From: Lophius americanus
Lineage: Eukaryota; Chordata; Actinopteri; Lophiiformes; Lophiidae
Length of the DNA: 64,000 nucleotides
Assembly (NCBI GenBank): GCA_037951165.1
Contig: JBBDHG010000160.1
Coordinates: forward strand, 2,311,141-2,375,140
Direction: 5' to 3'
Shown: positions 47,004 through 59,300 of the stretch, piece after piece
Layout of the letters: each line of letters begins with the position of its first letter
Position numbering within the stretch: position 1 is the first letter of the stretch
Program-made: the position numbers and the translations under genes
The notes under the pieces: generated by a model
The model's input: the letters and a program-made list of their open reading frames with translations, nothing else
What the model was told of the DNA's origin: nothing
The model's database searches: none

Positions 47004-48599
47004 ACTATAATTACATAGTTGGTAGTTATGCACCAAATTTTGACTAAATTGGATAACGGTTGAGAAAATAAAAAACGATTAAATTAATTAAAAGCATCCA
47101 CTGGTAATGGCAATACGCAACTGACTTTTCCACGCTAAAGTCTTTTTGTGTAGAATTTGATACTGATTCATTAATTAATATTAATGAATCACTCCTGCGG
47201 TGGCAGGATTGATGACGATTCCTTAATAACCCCACATTTTCAAAGGGTTTAAATATCGGAGCCACTGATTAAGCGAGTTGATACAAACAAATTGGCAAAA
47301 ATAAGTTGGATACATTAAATTATTTCCAGTATGTAGTGCTGAATCTTTTTGATATTAGCCGTCATTGATGTGTCAGAAATGCTCAGTGGAGATAATGGGA
47401 GGAGTGACTAATCTTTTTACAGTTTGCAACAAATAGTAATACGTCATCTTAATTATAGAGGATCTTTGATCTATGATGCTGCTTGAATACTTGTGCTACA
47501 TGTGTCTTTATTCTTGTGTAATTATTTTATTAAAACTGTGGTTTATATCCTATTGTACATTTTCTTTTGTCCCAATAACTCTCATTATTCCCTGAAAACA
47601 TTTTTTAATGACAATTTACCAGCTCCTGAATAAGCTAACTGAGGAAACTGAGGCTGGTATAATTCCTGGCTCTAAAATTACACACTGAGCCATATGAAGT
47701 GAAAAAACTCATGGCTCATAATTCTTTGTTTCAATCCCAAACTGGCTTCAGTTAATACATCCTTCTTGGAAAGTCAAGCTCCTTTCCGTCTAAAAGAAAA
47801 CTCCTCTAAAGCTCTTATCTTTTTCCAAGCAGATCCTGGCTTCTGGACCACTCGGAGGAACATGTTTGGATAAAAAAACAGACTCTGAAGAGTTGTGCAA
47901 GGGAGGGCAGACTGTCAGGTTTGTGTATGCAGAAGATGAGTGTCAGACAGGAAGCAAGGGAGCTGTGAGGGCGGCTGTTCTCCAGCAGGAACAGATGTCC
48001 CCTTTAAACGGTCCCTCCTGGTGGCCATCACAATCTGGCGACTGGACTCCCTTTGCTCCCAATTAGTGCACTATCCTGTATTCTGGCAACCGAGTTCCCT
48101 CTCCACCTTCTCCCTGCCCTCCCCAGTCCCTTGCTCTCCATTAGAGGCATGTGAGTGCCAGGAGGGAACGAGGGACTGCTGGTTAAAAGGACAAACAAAG
48201 AATAAAGAATAAAAAGTCTATGCACATGTTAACTGATGCATGTAACATCTTCAGTTACTCAGAGAGGAGGAAGTGGTACGTCGTGACATCTGGGCTAACA
48301 TTCCAAAGCTGTTCAGACGTCAAAATTGATGCAGCCAATGTTCATTTTGATCGTTAATACAGACGACGAATGGTGCTGCATGTTGGAACAGCTAGAAAAT
48401 GTGCTGTGAGGAGGTCTTGACTTTACGTAGTGCATGTAGAAGGGTGGGACATTTGTGAAGGAGTCATATTTCTGTTATTAGCCCGTATTAGAAACATGAG
48501 AGATCAGGACAAACATGCAAAAGAGGTCCCCTTGGACCTAAATTGTTGCTCATCATCAATAGTGATATGACACCAACTCTTTAAGCCTATGCTGGATTA

Positions 48600-48910
48600 C
48601 ACACCGATCAACCAAAAACATAAAAAACACTTACTTAATACTGGACAGGTCACCTTTTGCTAGCAGAACATCTCTCTAATGTTTGTTCTGACAAACCAGA
48701 ATGAAATATTTCAGCCACAGAAGCTCTACTGTGGGATCACACAACATGGGTTATTTGTTTCTCCCCACCCATGAGCCTTGGGTCATGACCTCAGACCGCT
48801 AAGGTGGTCTTAGACCACTAAGGTGGTCTTAAACCATTAAGGTTCATTCACTTGGACCACCTTTGTGGTGGTTAAATAGCACACATGCTAAATAGCACAC
48901 ATGCTATTTA
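48600..48910 (-). mobile_element. Decayed Tc1-like element end
   Basis: Begins ACACCGATCAACCAAAAACA, then ACTTACTTAATACTGGACAG, GTCACCTTTTGCTAGCAGAA, which matches the 3' end of the fish Tc1-like element in reverse. Later ATGAGCCTTGGGTCATGACC matches an internal transposase segment, so most of the middle is deleted. Two short tandem duplications sit in it: a 19-bp unit at 48794-48831 and a 16-bp unit at 48874-48905. Confidence 0.55.
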
Positions 48911-49519
48911 AGCACATTTCCGTGGTTTTGGCGATACGATGTGACCAGCGGATGAGAACAGTTGACAGTCCCAGATAATGAGAAATTATGACTGAGCATG
49001 TGTGAGAGGTGTGGATTACAGGTTAGTATGAGAAAAAAAACTCCACTGCTAGAGATTTATTTAAAAGGCTGATGCTTAAGTTTCATGTTTACCATCATTT
49101 TAGCCAAGTGTGCTTTATCTGCTGATTAGCACATAGTTGATAGCTGATGGTAGAGTTATGCTTTTGATCTAATGATGGCAAGGAAGGCATTACCTTTACT
49201 GAAATAGTTACTTCTACTGAGACATAAACACCCCTAAAGCCAACAATCAGGTCTTCCTTTTGGACAAACATGCACTTCGCTAAAGTTTCATATTCTTCTT
49301 GTGGCCATTTGTAAACAAGCTGGGCTATCCATCTGAGTGTTGGATTTTAGGTGTGAAGGAAGCAGTAGAGCTGTCTGTTAATGGAAAAGTCAATCAACTG
49401 AGCGGATGTTGGCAGAAACAGAAATGTGACTTTAGCTGCATCCAAGACATTCAAAGGGTTGAACACCTTTAATGCTTAAACACTTTATAACCTGACCTTG
49501 ATGCGTATTCTGTGATATT

Positions 49520-50480
49520 TGTGTCTACCTTGTGTCTATTCTCCAATGACTGAAGATGAATAGTTGCTGGTGGCTAAAGCTGATTGAAAGTGGGAGAAAC
49601 TGGAAACCTTGAGGAATGGAGGGAAATTGTACTGCTGGTGATTTTCAAGAGCAACGATGATGTGCAGAGCAACTACTGAGGAATTAAGCTGATGAGTCAC
49701 TGAATTAAAATGTGGGGAAGTTTCGTGGAAGCTAGGTTAAGAAAAAAGTTGCACAGTACAGATGGCATGTCTGGTTTGAAAGTACTGATGGAGAAGTATA
49801 GAGAAAACCAGAAGATGCTGTTTTGTGCACCAACGGTTGCAACGGTTGATTTATGCGCTGGTAAGAAGTGAACTGAAGGTGAGGCGCAGCAAGACCGAAT
49901 ACATGTGTGTGAATGAAAGGTGGAACGAGGAAGATTAGAGGTGAAGCAGGTGCAAAAGTTTAAGTACTTGGTGACAATTGTTCAGAGCAACAGGGAGAAA
50001 GGAAAAGAGGTGAAGAAGCGAGGGCAGGCAGGGTGGGGAAGAGTGTCGGGAGTTATCTGTGACATATGAGAAGCAGCATGAGTGAAGGGAAAGGTTTCCA
50101 ATATGGTGCCGGGAACATCCCTGCTGAATGGTTTAAAGATGGTGTCTCTGACCAAAAACAGAAGGCAGAGCTGAAGATGTTCAGATGTTCAGGTTAAATG
50201 AGCCCATTAGAGGAAAGTAAGAGAAAGAGGCCGGACTGAGATGGTTTGGACACGCGAAGAGGAGGAATACTGGGTCGTGGTAGAATGATGCTGGAGATGG
50301 ATTTGAAGTTGAAGACCAAACTGGAGGTTTCTAGATGTGGTGAGAGAAGTCATGTAGTTGGTTGTGACAGAGGAAGTAGCAGAGGAGAGGCCAAGATGGA
50401 AACAGATGAGTTGCTGTGGCGACCCTTAAAGGGAACAGCTAGAAGGAGGAGAGGAAGAGGAAGAAACAAAATCTGAATAA
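49520..50480 (+). pseudogene. RTE-type LINE 3' portion (decayed)
   Basis: Fragments in shifting frames read RRSKTEYMCVNER, then a stretch GTGAAGAAGCGAGGGCAGGC, then CTGAGATGGTTTGGACACGC (LRWFGHA), a mutated RRMMLEM part, and finally GTTGCTGTGGCGACCCTTAA (CGDP), followed by AGGAGGAG-type ending. This is the C-terminal part and 3' end of the same RTE-like family as 23765-24525, in the opposite orientation. Many stops show it is inactive. Confidence 0.7.
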
Positions 50481-51054
50481 AAGGATTTCTTTTATTTAAA
50501 TTTCTTATTTTTTTTTACATGGTTCCTGAGAAATTAACACAAAAAACGGACAGTCTGTGTGAAGGCCACATATTAATAGGCTAGAAACAGCTCCCTATGG
50601 TGGCGGCAGCCATTACTGCTACTGACTGATGATGTTTCAGCGAAAAAAGAGACGCTGTAGCGGCTCGCTGTTCGTGGTGGGGAACCGCACTTTATCTCTT
50701 TACACGAATGCGTACAATGGAATCTTCGGTTTATGTAGAGTCAGCGTTTTGCTGCCGGCTTTATCTTTCGGTATGATAGAGGAATGTGTATCGCGCTATT
50801 GAGAATGGCCCGGTAATGTGAAGCCTACTGCAGATCAGAGGTCAATTGTTTCACTATTAAACTATACACATTGCTTTGAGATCAGAGTTGCACAGTCTCT
50901 GAACCCTTACGACAACTATTATTATTAAAACACAATAAATATGGATAAAAAGCTACTAAAGTCATTTTTCATTGCGGGAAAACCCCCCACCAAATTACAA
51001 CCTAAATTAAAGATAGTGTACATGATGTTATGAGCATTATTTGTCTGCAGGGTA

Positions 51055-51575
51055 ATATGGTGCTGTGAAAAGGTATTGATCTCTGTCCTTCTTCAATTTT
51101 TCATTGTGTCTAATATTGAACTGTGCCGAGTCTTCAAACAAAAATTAACATTAAATAAAGGCAACCTGAGCAAACACAGAATATTTTAGATTATCATTTT
51201 ATCTAACACAGCAAAAAAAGAAAGTTATCCAGCGCATAAATCACTTGTGAAAAAAAGTATTTGCTCCCTTTCAAAAAAAATCCTAAAAACGACCAAACTA
51301 CTTTAAGAACTGGGAACTTCCAGCCGCACTAGATCGACCCGGACCTGATCAATCACATCATCACTTCCCTAGGCCATTTCCACAAGCAGGAAGTTGGCTC
51401 GTTGGTCTCAGCGGTGGCACACTATGCCAAAATCAAAAGAAAGTTCCAGAAGAGCGGAGGAAGAAGGGGATTCAAGTCCATCAGTCTTGGAAGGGTTCCA
51501 AAGATGTTTCTAAGGTTACGAGGCTCCACCGATCCACCGTCAGACACATTATCTACAAACGGAGAAGACCCCCCT
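51055..51575 (+). pseudogene. Tc1-like transposon remnant with N-terminal transposase piece
   Basis: Starts with GTGCTGTGAAAAGGTATTGA and repeats a related GTGAAAAAAAGTATTTGCTC at 51248, both like Tc1-family ends. From 51420 the plus strand reads VPEERRKKGIQVHQSWKG and SKDVSKVTRLHRSTVRHII, fitting the helix-turn-helix DNA-binding start of a Tc1-like transposase. It stops at about 51575, so the catalytic domain is absent. LINE sequence (51590-52105) follows directly. Confidence 0.65.
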
Positions 51576-51589
51576 CACTAAGCCCCTAA

Positions 51590-52047
51590 CGTCAAATCTT
51601 CTTAATGCCTCCTCACTCACTAGTGCATCCATGGTAACGCACCCCCCTACCTAAAATAACTACTCATCCTAGTGACCTCAACACGATCCCTCCGTTCTAC
51701 CCACTCATACCGCCTCCTCCTTCCCCGTACTAAGTTCAGCACCATGGGTGATCGGGACTTCTGTTCTGCTGCCCCTTGTCTGTGGAATGCCCTCCCTGAC
51801 CATCTGAGGGCTCCACAGAGGACTAAGACTTTTTAAAAGGGACTTAAAACTATCATATTTAGCAGAACCTCTAACTTTTAATTAACATTGCTGCTTTTTG
51901 GTCATATTTTTATATAATTATAATTATTATATATATATATTTTAAATTAAATTTTTTTTATTTTTTTTTTATTGATGCTTTTAACTGGTTTCACCTTTTA
52001 GCACTTTGAGATTTTATCCAAATGTAAAGTGCGTTATAAATTAACTA

Positions 52048-52105
<58 letters not shown>
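51590..52105 (+). mobile_element. LINE 3' end: C-terminal motif, 3' UTR and (ATT)n tail
   Basis: In frame at 51750-51830 the peptide DRDFCSAAPCLWNALPDHLR then APQRTKTF matches the C-terminal motif of several teleost non-LTR retrotransposons (FS.AAP.LWN.LPD.LR...TF...LKT.LF). A one-base insertion then causes a stop. The 3' UTR ends TAGCACTTTGAGATTTTATC and AAATGTAAAGTGCGTTATAA, followed by an (ATT)n tail at 52048-52105. A 5'-truncated insertion. Confidence 0.75.
52048..52105. repeat. (ATT)n microsatellite at a LINE tail
   Basis: About 19 ATT units closing the plus-strand LINE 3' end. Confidence 0.96.
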
Positions 52106-52106
<1 letters not shown>

Positions 52107-53229
52107 TCAGGGATATATCCTTGCTGTCAGGGATAAAACAACGATGTGTTGGTCCAGTCTGAAATTCTTTTCTTTCACTTTTACAGGAGAAAAGTCTGAG
52201 GTGTAAAATGAAGAGTTTGAGGAATGTAACTGTAGATAACTCCGGTCATTCGAAGGTCGCCGGACTGTGAACTTCTCCACTCTAATTAAGAGGGAAAGCA
52301 GGGTCACACTGGCTACACTAGGCTCAGCAGTTCGCCTCCCAAGCATTGCTATAAGTTGAGTTGAGTTGAGTTAAGTTTATGTCACTACAAGTTCAAAAGT
52401 CTTTACGAACCAAAATGTATAATTAATCGGCTGCGAATGGATGCAACTCTGGAAACCAAAGAAGATCTGAATCCAACACTACCCAGAGAGGTCGATGGAA
52501 CCACACCGCGGGCTAAAGGTGAAGAAGATGGGGGGGGGGTATGTCACTTTTTATATGACATATCTCCTCTACATTCTTCATACTTCAACCTACTGTGTTG
52601 TTATTCTGTCAGCTCTATATTTGCTAAAGGTGTTTCTCCTATAACAAACCCCCCCCCCCCTCCTCTTCCACAGACACACACACTCTCTCTCACTAATCTG
52701 TACATCCCATATATATATCCTCCTCCCTATTGAAAGACTATTATTGAAAGATTAAAGCTAAATGAAAACCAGTAAATTTCTGCAAACCTCACCAGACGCA
52801 AATGGACGACTACTTGTTCCGTAAGTAACAAAAATGACATCCCATCATGCCCCATTGTGCCACATGGAGCAGAGGACATGGAAGGGAAGGCCTAGTAGAG
52901 GCGAGTAAAGCATGCAAGGGGTCAGCTGATTACCAGCTGATAAATGTGTAGCCCCGCGGCTGCATGTGGAGCAGCAGCCAGACGTAATCAGTGTCAAAGA
53001 CACCGCCAGCGGCGAGAGAGCAGACGCCGCTGGAGCGGAGCTGCAGCAGGTGGAGAGTGGAGGAATAGCACATCTGGACGGAGGTTGCCCTCTTGTCTCT
53101 TTCCTTCACTGGTGTTCCATCTTTACCCAAAGAGAACGTAGAGGAGGTTCAGATCGAGTCATTGATCACGGCCTTTAGACGCCGCTGCTGCTGCCAGTCC
53201 ATCTGCTGGAGAGAGATCACCTTCTCTTA

Positions 53230-54400
53230 TTTCCAATTTCCCCTCATCTCATCACTCTTTCTCTAATGTTTCTATATTCTCTTCCCCCAGCCCCTCTATT
53301 TTACTTTAATATTCCTTACTTCTCTTTGACCTTTCACAACTTTGTTGTTTCCTTTCCTTTACTCCATTTCATCACTCGTCCTTTCATGTCTCCTTTTCTG
53401 CCCACCTTGATTGTTTTGTTTCCTCTTTTCTCATTTATTCTCATCTTCGGTTCTATTTTTCCTCTCCAAGACTCACCTTTCATTTCACTTCCTCGTGTCT
53501 CATTTCATCTCTTATTTTATTCCTCTTATCCAATTTCACCTCCGCTCTCTTCTACCTCTTTCCCCTCCATTCTTCTTCTTTGCATTCTTCGTGTTCCTCT
53601 CCTTTTTGCTCCTTCCTCGTCTCCCACCTTTTCTTTTCCTTTCTTGTCCTTCGTTCTTTCTTTTCCTTTTCTGTTCTCTACCACCCCATACTCTCCTCTC
53701 AGTTGGCTTTCTCCTCATTGTTTCCTCCCATATCACTCTCCTCCGTCTTCCTTTCCTGTTTTTTGCTTTCCTTACCATTACTTTCCCATTTCTTCATTTA
53801 GTTTCCTCTCCTTTCTTTCTTCTATTCTACCTTTCATCTACTCTCCTTTTCCCTTTCTCTCCTTATCTAACTTTTACTTTCCCCTTATTTCCCCTCATTG
53901 TTTCTTTTCTTTTTTTGTCCATTCCTCATCAATTTTGATTTCAACCCTACCTTGTCTCCTTTCCTTTCCACTTTTCTCATCAATTTAATTTAATTAGCTT
54001 TCCTTCCATTATTATCCATTCCCTTTACCACCCTTTCCATTCCCTCCACTACACTCCTTTACACCTTCTCTCCCCCTCCTTGTCTCCTTTCCTTTCTACT
54101 TCTCTCCCCCTCCTTGTCTCCTTTCCTTTCTACTTCTCTCCCCCTCCTTGTCTCCTTTCCTTTCTACTTCTCTCCCCCTCCTTGTCTCCATTCTTTTCCT
54201 CTTTTCCCATCCAATTTCCTATCTTTTTCGGTGACTAACTTTCCTTTCCAACCTCCATGTGTCTTACCCTTCGCTTTCCACAACTCTTTCTGATATCTGT
54301 CCATCCTCATCTCCTGTCCTTTATCGTGTCCTCTTTCGTTCCAATATCCTCTCCTCTACTGGTCTTAACCATCTATTATCTTTCCTCTGTGGGAATGTTG
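53230..54400. repeat. Pyrimidine-rich tract (C/T on the plus strand)
   Basis: About 1.15 kb in which the plus strand is overwhelmingly C and T and the sense strand of gria4 is purine-rich. It consists of variable TTTCCT, CTCCTT and TTTCATTT blocks and includes a 34-bp tandem repeat (54068-54189). The open frames of up to 240 codons here are a by-product of the composition. Confidence 0.9.
54068..54189. repeat. 34-bp tandem repeat, 3.6 copies
   Basis: The unit starts CTCTCCCCCTCCTTGTCTCC and ends TTTCCTTTCTACTT. The copies are essentially identical, which points to a recent duplication. Confidence 0.95.
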
Positions 54401-54454
54401 ACATGTATTACAGGAAAGCCAGAAAAGTTAACAGGAACAGTACTCCCTATAACA

Positions 54455-54582
<128 letters not shown>

Positions 54583-55784
54583 GTACCTCTGGAACTCTGA
54601 TGCAGGGAATCAGACTGGCGCTCATTGACTGGGCTCAGCCATGTGTGGGCTGATTCTACATTAGAGTCAATACTGAAAGAATGAAAAAAAATCCTCAGGC
54701 CAAAAGTGCTGCAGCCTGCACCCAAAAGCTTTCTAAAAAGCACCGCCATGCGCACACAGAACAATATAGATATACTGCCAGGCACATTCATGACCTCTTT
54801 TGCTCTGTGTTTGTGCATAAAATACATATATGCATCACATCATCTTAGTCACACCACTCCTGCACGGACAGAGTGTGGGGCTCAAAATCTTCTCAGGACA
54901 CAAAAAACGAAACATTATCCGAAGGATGGTGGGTGAGCTTCTGCAGTAATGGTGATTCTGCATTTAGCTTTTGCTTCCCAGGGTAGAAAGAAACGCCTGT
55001 TAAGGATTGTGAAAAATGCTGGTGCAGAAAGATGCTTTCATGGTCCGAAAGAAAAACAGATTTGAAATGGTCAGCTAAAGCTGGTGGGCAAAACAAACGA
55101 GTCAGGGCCACTAAAGGAATGAAGTGAAGGAATAATTCGTTTGAAAAAGGCAAAATATGGGGACTGCGTTTGAATACAAAATGACCATGAAACCATTGTG
55201 GGGGAAAAAAACATGCTGTACATGCAGTTTAAAGAAATTCCAGTTTCATCAGGACATTTCAATCAGCCTTAACTCAAACCAACATATTTATTTATATTCA
55301 CTGTGATGCATCCAATTTATCATATCTTAGACAGACGTAGTGTTTTGCATAGTTTGGAGGACTGCAACCAAAACAATAGATGGTTTCAGCACCCTGGACA
55401 GAGTCACGAGTTAAAGCTGGCACTTTTAATTAAAAGAAACCCAACAACATAACAATAAAGCTCAGGCTCAATCTTTAATTTGAATTTACCTGAAAGCAAA
55501 GTGGAACTTTAATAAAATAGACTGATGTGTTCATGCAGAATTTCCAGTAAATGATCACTTACGATTGAAAAATCACCATAAACGATAATATACTGTAGAA
55601 AATCATGGCTAGTTAACAATTATGTAATGTAGAGACTAAGCTTTCATATTCCGTACAAAATTAAGTTAGAACATATTGTTGGAAATCGAAAAATGAACGA
55701 TGTACCGTAGATAATTGCAGTAAGTGACCTTATACTGTAGAGAACCCAGCAACATAAGGATCACAAGCCAGAGTCCTGCTAGGG

Positions 55785-55940
55785 CCGGTCCAAGCCCAGA
55801 TAAATGGGAAGGGTTGCGTCAGGAAGGCCATACGATGTTAAACCTGTGCAAATCAATATGCGGAACAAAATGATCTACTTTGCCACCCCAACAGGGAAGG
55901 GCCAAGATTTTATGCTGCTACTTCTACTACTACATTAACA
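55785..55940 (+). repeat. RTE-type LINE tail fragment
   Basis: Reads GCTAGGGCCGGTCCAAGCCC, GGGTTGCGTCAGGAAGGCCA, CAAATCAATATGCGGAACAA, then a mutated TGATCTACTTTGCCACCCCA, and TACTTCTACTACTAC at the end. This is the terminal segment often seen at 3' ends of the RTE-like family in fish. Confidence 0.55.
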
Positions 55941-58900
55941 TACTTGAGAAGTGGCTACAAGTTAATTACAACGGTTTCGACAGCTAGTTCTTCACAGTAT
56001 ATAAAGTGACTGAAAAGGTTTTTTTTCCGTTGATTATTCCCCAAATTCAACTCAGTTTTACTGACAAACAAACTGTAACCCCAAACTATCAAACATCTTG
56101 TGATTATTTACTGTAATTCTCTGTAGTAATATGATACATTATTGTAATTTTCTTTAGTATGTGATCAGAAGCTGCAATTTCTTGCATCACATACTGTATC
56201 TCTAACTGTATATAATGTAATAAACTGCTCCGACTGCAAAAATTACTCTGAATTTCACGGCCATTGTTTGCTGAGTTGGTGCAATGTGTAGGATGTAGTG
56301 GTGATTCAGCAGCGAGGTTGCAGATTGTAACAGTATATGCCTTCACCTCTCAGAGTTTGCTGCAGTTGACACTAGTAAATTAGTTTTTCTTTTGTCCTTT
56401 CCTAACTACAGTAAAAACGTGGAAGACTACAGTGACCAGGAACATTTTTCTCTGTAGATAAATGTTTTAACAACGCAGCAATTTTTATTCTGGTGACTTA
56501 CAGTGATACATCTCTATTAGAAAAAATACTAAATCATTTCCCCCCCCCTAAGTCATACACTTTACACCTTTTTAAAGTTTCATGCAAAATACTAAACTGG
56601 AAAAAAAAAACTGAAGTTATTAGTCCAAAACAATAGAAATAAATCAAATACAGTCAGTATTGCAGACATAAAGGATCTGTTTGTATTATTTTAGTATTTG
56701 TTTGATGATATGTACTTGAACCAATTGAACCAGTTAATTAATCATGTATGACCCTGCCTGGCCCTTTTTCATGATAAAGAGAGTGGTTTTAAGTGAGGAC
56801 CGTGGTCAGAGATGAGACATTCCGAGAGCAGAATCTGGATTGATTTCAATTCCAGAGTGTTTTAAATCATTGTTTGTGCTACATAATGAGAATCAGTGTC
56901 TCAATAGGATAATGGACATGATAAGAAGTAGGGATGCTGAATGGATGATGGGACATTGCCGGAGTAATTACGCTAAAATATTACAATTTCCAACTCTGGG
57001 CTGTTTGTGTGTCCTGTCTTGCCACAGTACCGGAGTATATTTAAGCTCTCCTACTTGCTGAACCTCTAGCGCCACAGAAGAGACAGGCTACCTCCACTGT
57101 GAGGCAGGTAGATTTCACAAAGACAGCAAACAACCTTGCCAAAATCTGTGACGGTGGAGAAATCCTGAATGTCAGCATCATTTTTTCTCCCACTTCGCTT
57201 TAGCAAACGGAACAACACACTGTAGTTAACTGATAAGATAAACGCGCACACGCAAACGGGTCGCACAGATGCTTTGGAAATGACTTTGGCTGCAGAACAA
57301 ATTAATCTCAGTTGAGCTTACACACTGAAAATATAAAAAGTACGCATCACTGCAGATGAAATATGTATTCCCCCCTTAACTTTAAATTGTATTTCAAAGT
57401 TCCAACGCAAAATCAGAGCCCTTGCTCTCTTTATCGGGAATAAATTGGAGAAACTAGAGAGGAACATGTTTCAGATCAGACCATCAGTCATCTGTCTCTC
57501 TCCGTATTTCTACAAGTCCCTCGTTCCACATCGGCTCTGACAAAGTCAAACTGTTCTTTTTAAAGTTTGACTTTTTTTGCACCCATTTTCTAAACATTAC
57601 GACCTGAAATAAATGTCTAGAGTGATTGATTGAGGTTAGCAGATTCATGATTACTTCAAGGTTGGATTGTTAGTACCACTGCTGAGACGGAGGAGGACAA
57701 TCTGTTTCTGAATTGTTTGTCTGTCTGTTCACAGGATTACTGAAAAAGTTACGAGTGTACTTTAACAATTTTTTTAAGGCCGGTCAGGTAGGGCATCAGG
57801 AGGAACACCTTTAAACTTATTGGTGATTCGGTTCTTAAGCCGGCCTGGAATCAAGATTCGTGGATTCATAATTTACGGCCTGCTCAGGGTATACATCAGG
57901 GAGATGCACATGCGGTTCTCCTACCTGAAAGACCAGGCTCCTGTAGAGGTGAGCTCCATTGCAGATTTGTTTAGAAAAAGGATGGTGCAAGTGTGCCGTC
58001 TGTTTTCCGAACTATTTAGAAGCTTACAATTGTACAACTAATAATAGACATAAACCTTTTCAAGGCAAGCTTAGTGTACCTTCATTCCGTCTGTCCATTA
58101 TGCTTAAATGTAATAGAGGCGTAATGGGGGGTCTGAGTTGCTCCACCATCTCTGAGGCAGAAATTTATGTAGTAACAGAGACAAAACAGGCATTTGCATG
58201 CAAAACAGAGAGGCAGGATGGGGAATTGACATTTTGAATTTGACATTATATGTGCAACTTTACAACAGAAAGGCTCAAAACCAGAAGACCAGTTACTACT
58301 AGTTAGCAGCTAACTCAAATAAGAAAATCTACTGACATTTTTTTAAAATTAATGGGACCAATCGACGTCTGCTAGCTCCTTACCTCAAGCAGTGGACAAG
58401 CTCATCCAGCATGTAACAGTGAGGGTAAATGGTGGCCCTTCCCCCACCATCTCCCCTCGTCTTCTTATTCTTAAGAAAGCACTGCATAATGAAAGCTATC
58501 AACCCAGATGCGGGCGTCACTTTAGCTAACAGAACCAGAACTCGCTATTTAAAAACTACAAACAGGTGCGACGCAGTTCTGCTGATATGTTGCTTCATGT
58601 AAACAAACATAGCCATCTAAGAGAAGAGTCTTAATTGCCGAGGTGCTGTGCAGTATCTGTATAAAAATGGCTGCAGATGGACTCATTCCTCGTTCCCCCA
58701 GTAATCACTGATATTTGTGTGAATGTGTTTGGCTTAACATTAAGAACATTACAGTCCCTTTTAAATTGAGAGGCCTTAAGTCTAAACTTTAACTTTAACA
58801 ACCTATCCTCTTGTCCCCACCCCAAGGCTATATCCCCGAAATAAACCCCAATCCCTCAAATTAAATGTGACTCATTTATAATCTCAAGCAGTCCATGTTG

Positions 58901-59079
58901 ACTCAACCTAACTATTTCTCTGAGGTCAGGAATATGGTCTAAGATAAGATCCCTCATATACTCATATTGAGTGACTAAATAATGGAGGTAAAAAAGTTAA
59001 CCGTTTTCCTGTGCCCAGTCATTAAACAGATGTCCTTGTGTCAATTCATATAAGCTAAATTATGACACAAATGGACTTA

Positions 59080-59300
59080 TGGTTGTGTAGTAACAGCAAA
59101 AAAGCCCCCCAGTCACTGAAATATGAACAATTACAATCAAATATGACCAATAAAAGTTAAACCACCATGAGGCGGTTCATATGAGTTAAATTTGGACTAA
59201 ATTGGATGAACTGTTACGAAGTTATGTCCGAAAAATTGTTGTTTTTTTTCCATAAAATAGCTCCCCCTATTGAGTAAAATAGGAAAAATAAGAGTATAAT
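59080..59300 (+). repeat. Repeat family B, copy 4
   Basis: Contains AAATTTGGACTAAATTGGAT, GAAGTTATGTCCGAAAAATT, and AGCTCCCCCTATTGAGTAAA in family order. Confidence 0.5.

Noticed and set aside
53266..53988. 240-codon open frame rich in Ser, Phe, Leu and Pro
   Set aside because: It lies in a C/T-only tract, where stop codons are rare by composition. No domain, and other frames are open too.
54068..54189. Regularly spaced repeats as a CRISPR-like array
   Set aside because: The copies are directly adjacent with no spacers, in a eukaryotic intron; it is a simple tandem repeat.
55560..56470. Scattered ATACTGTAG / CTACAGT motifs suggesting another inverted-repeat element like 4716-5452
   Set aside because: I could not match two ends to each other; the motifs are short and AT-rich.
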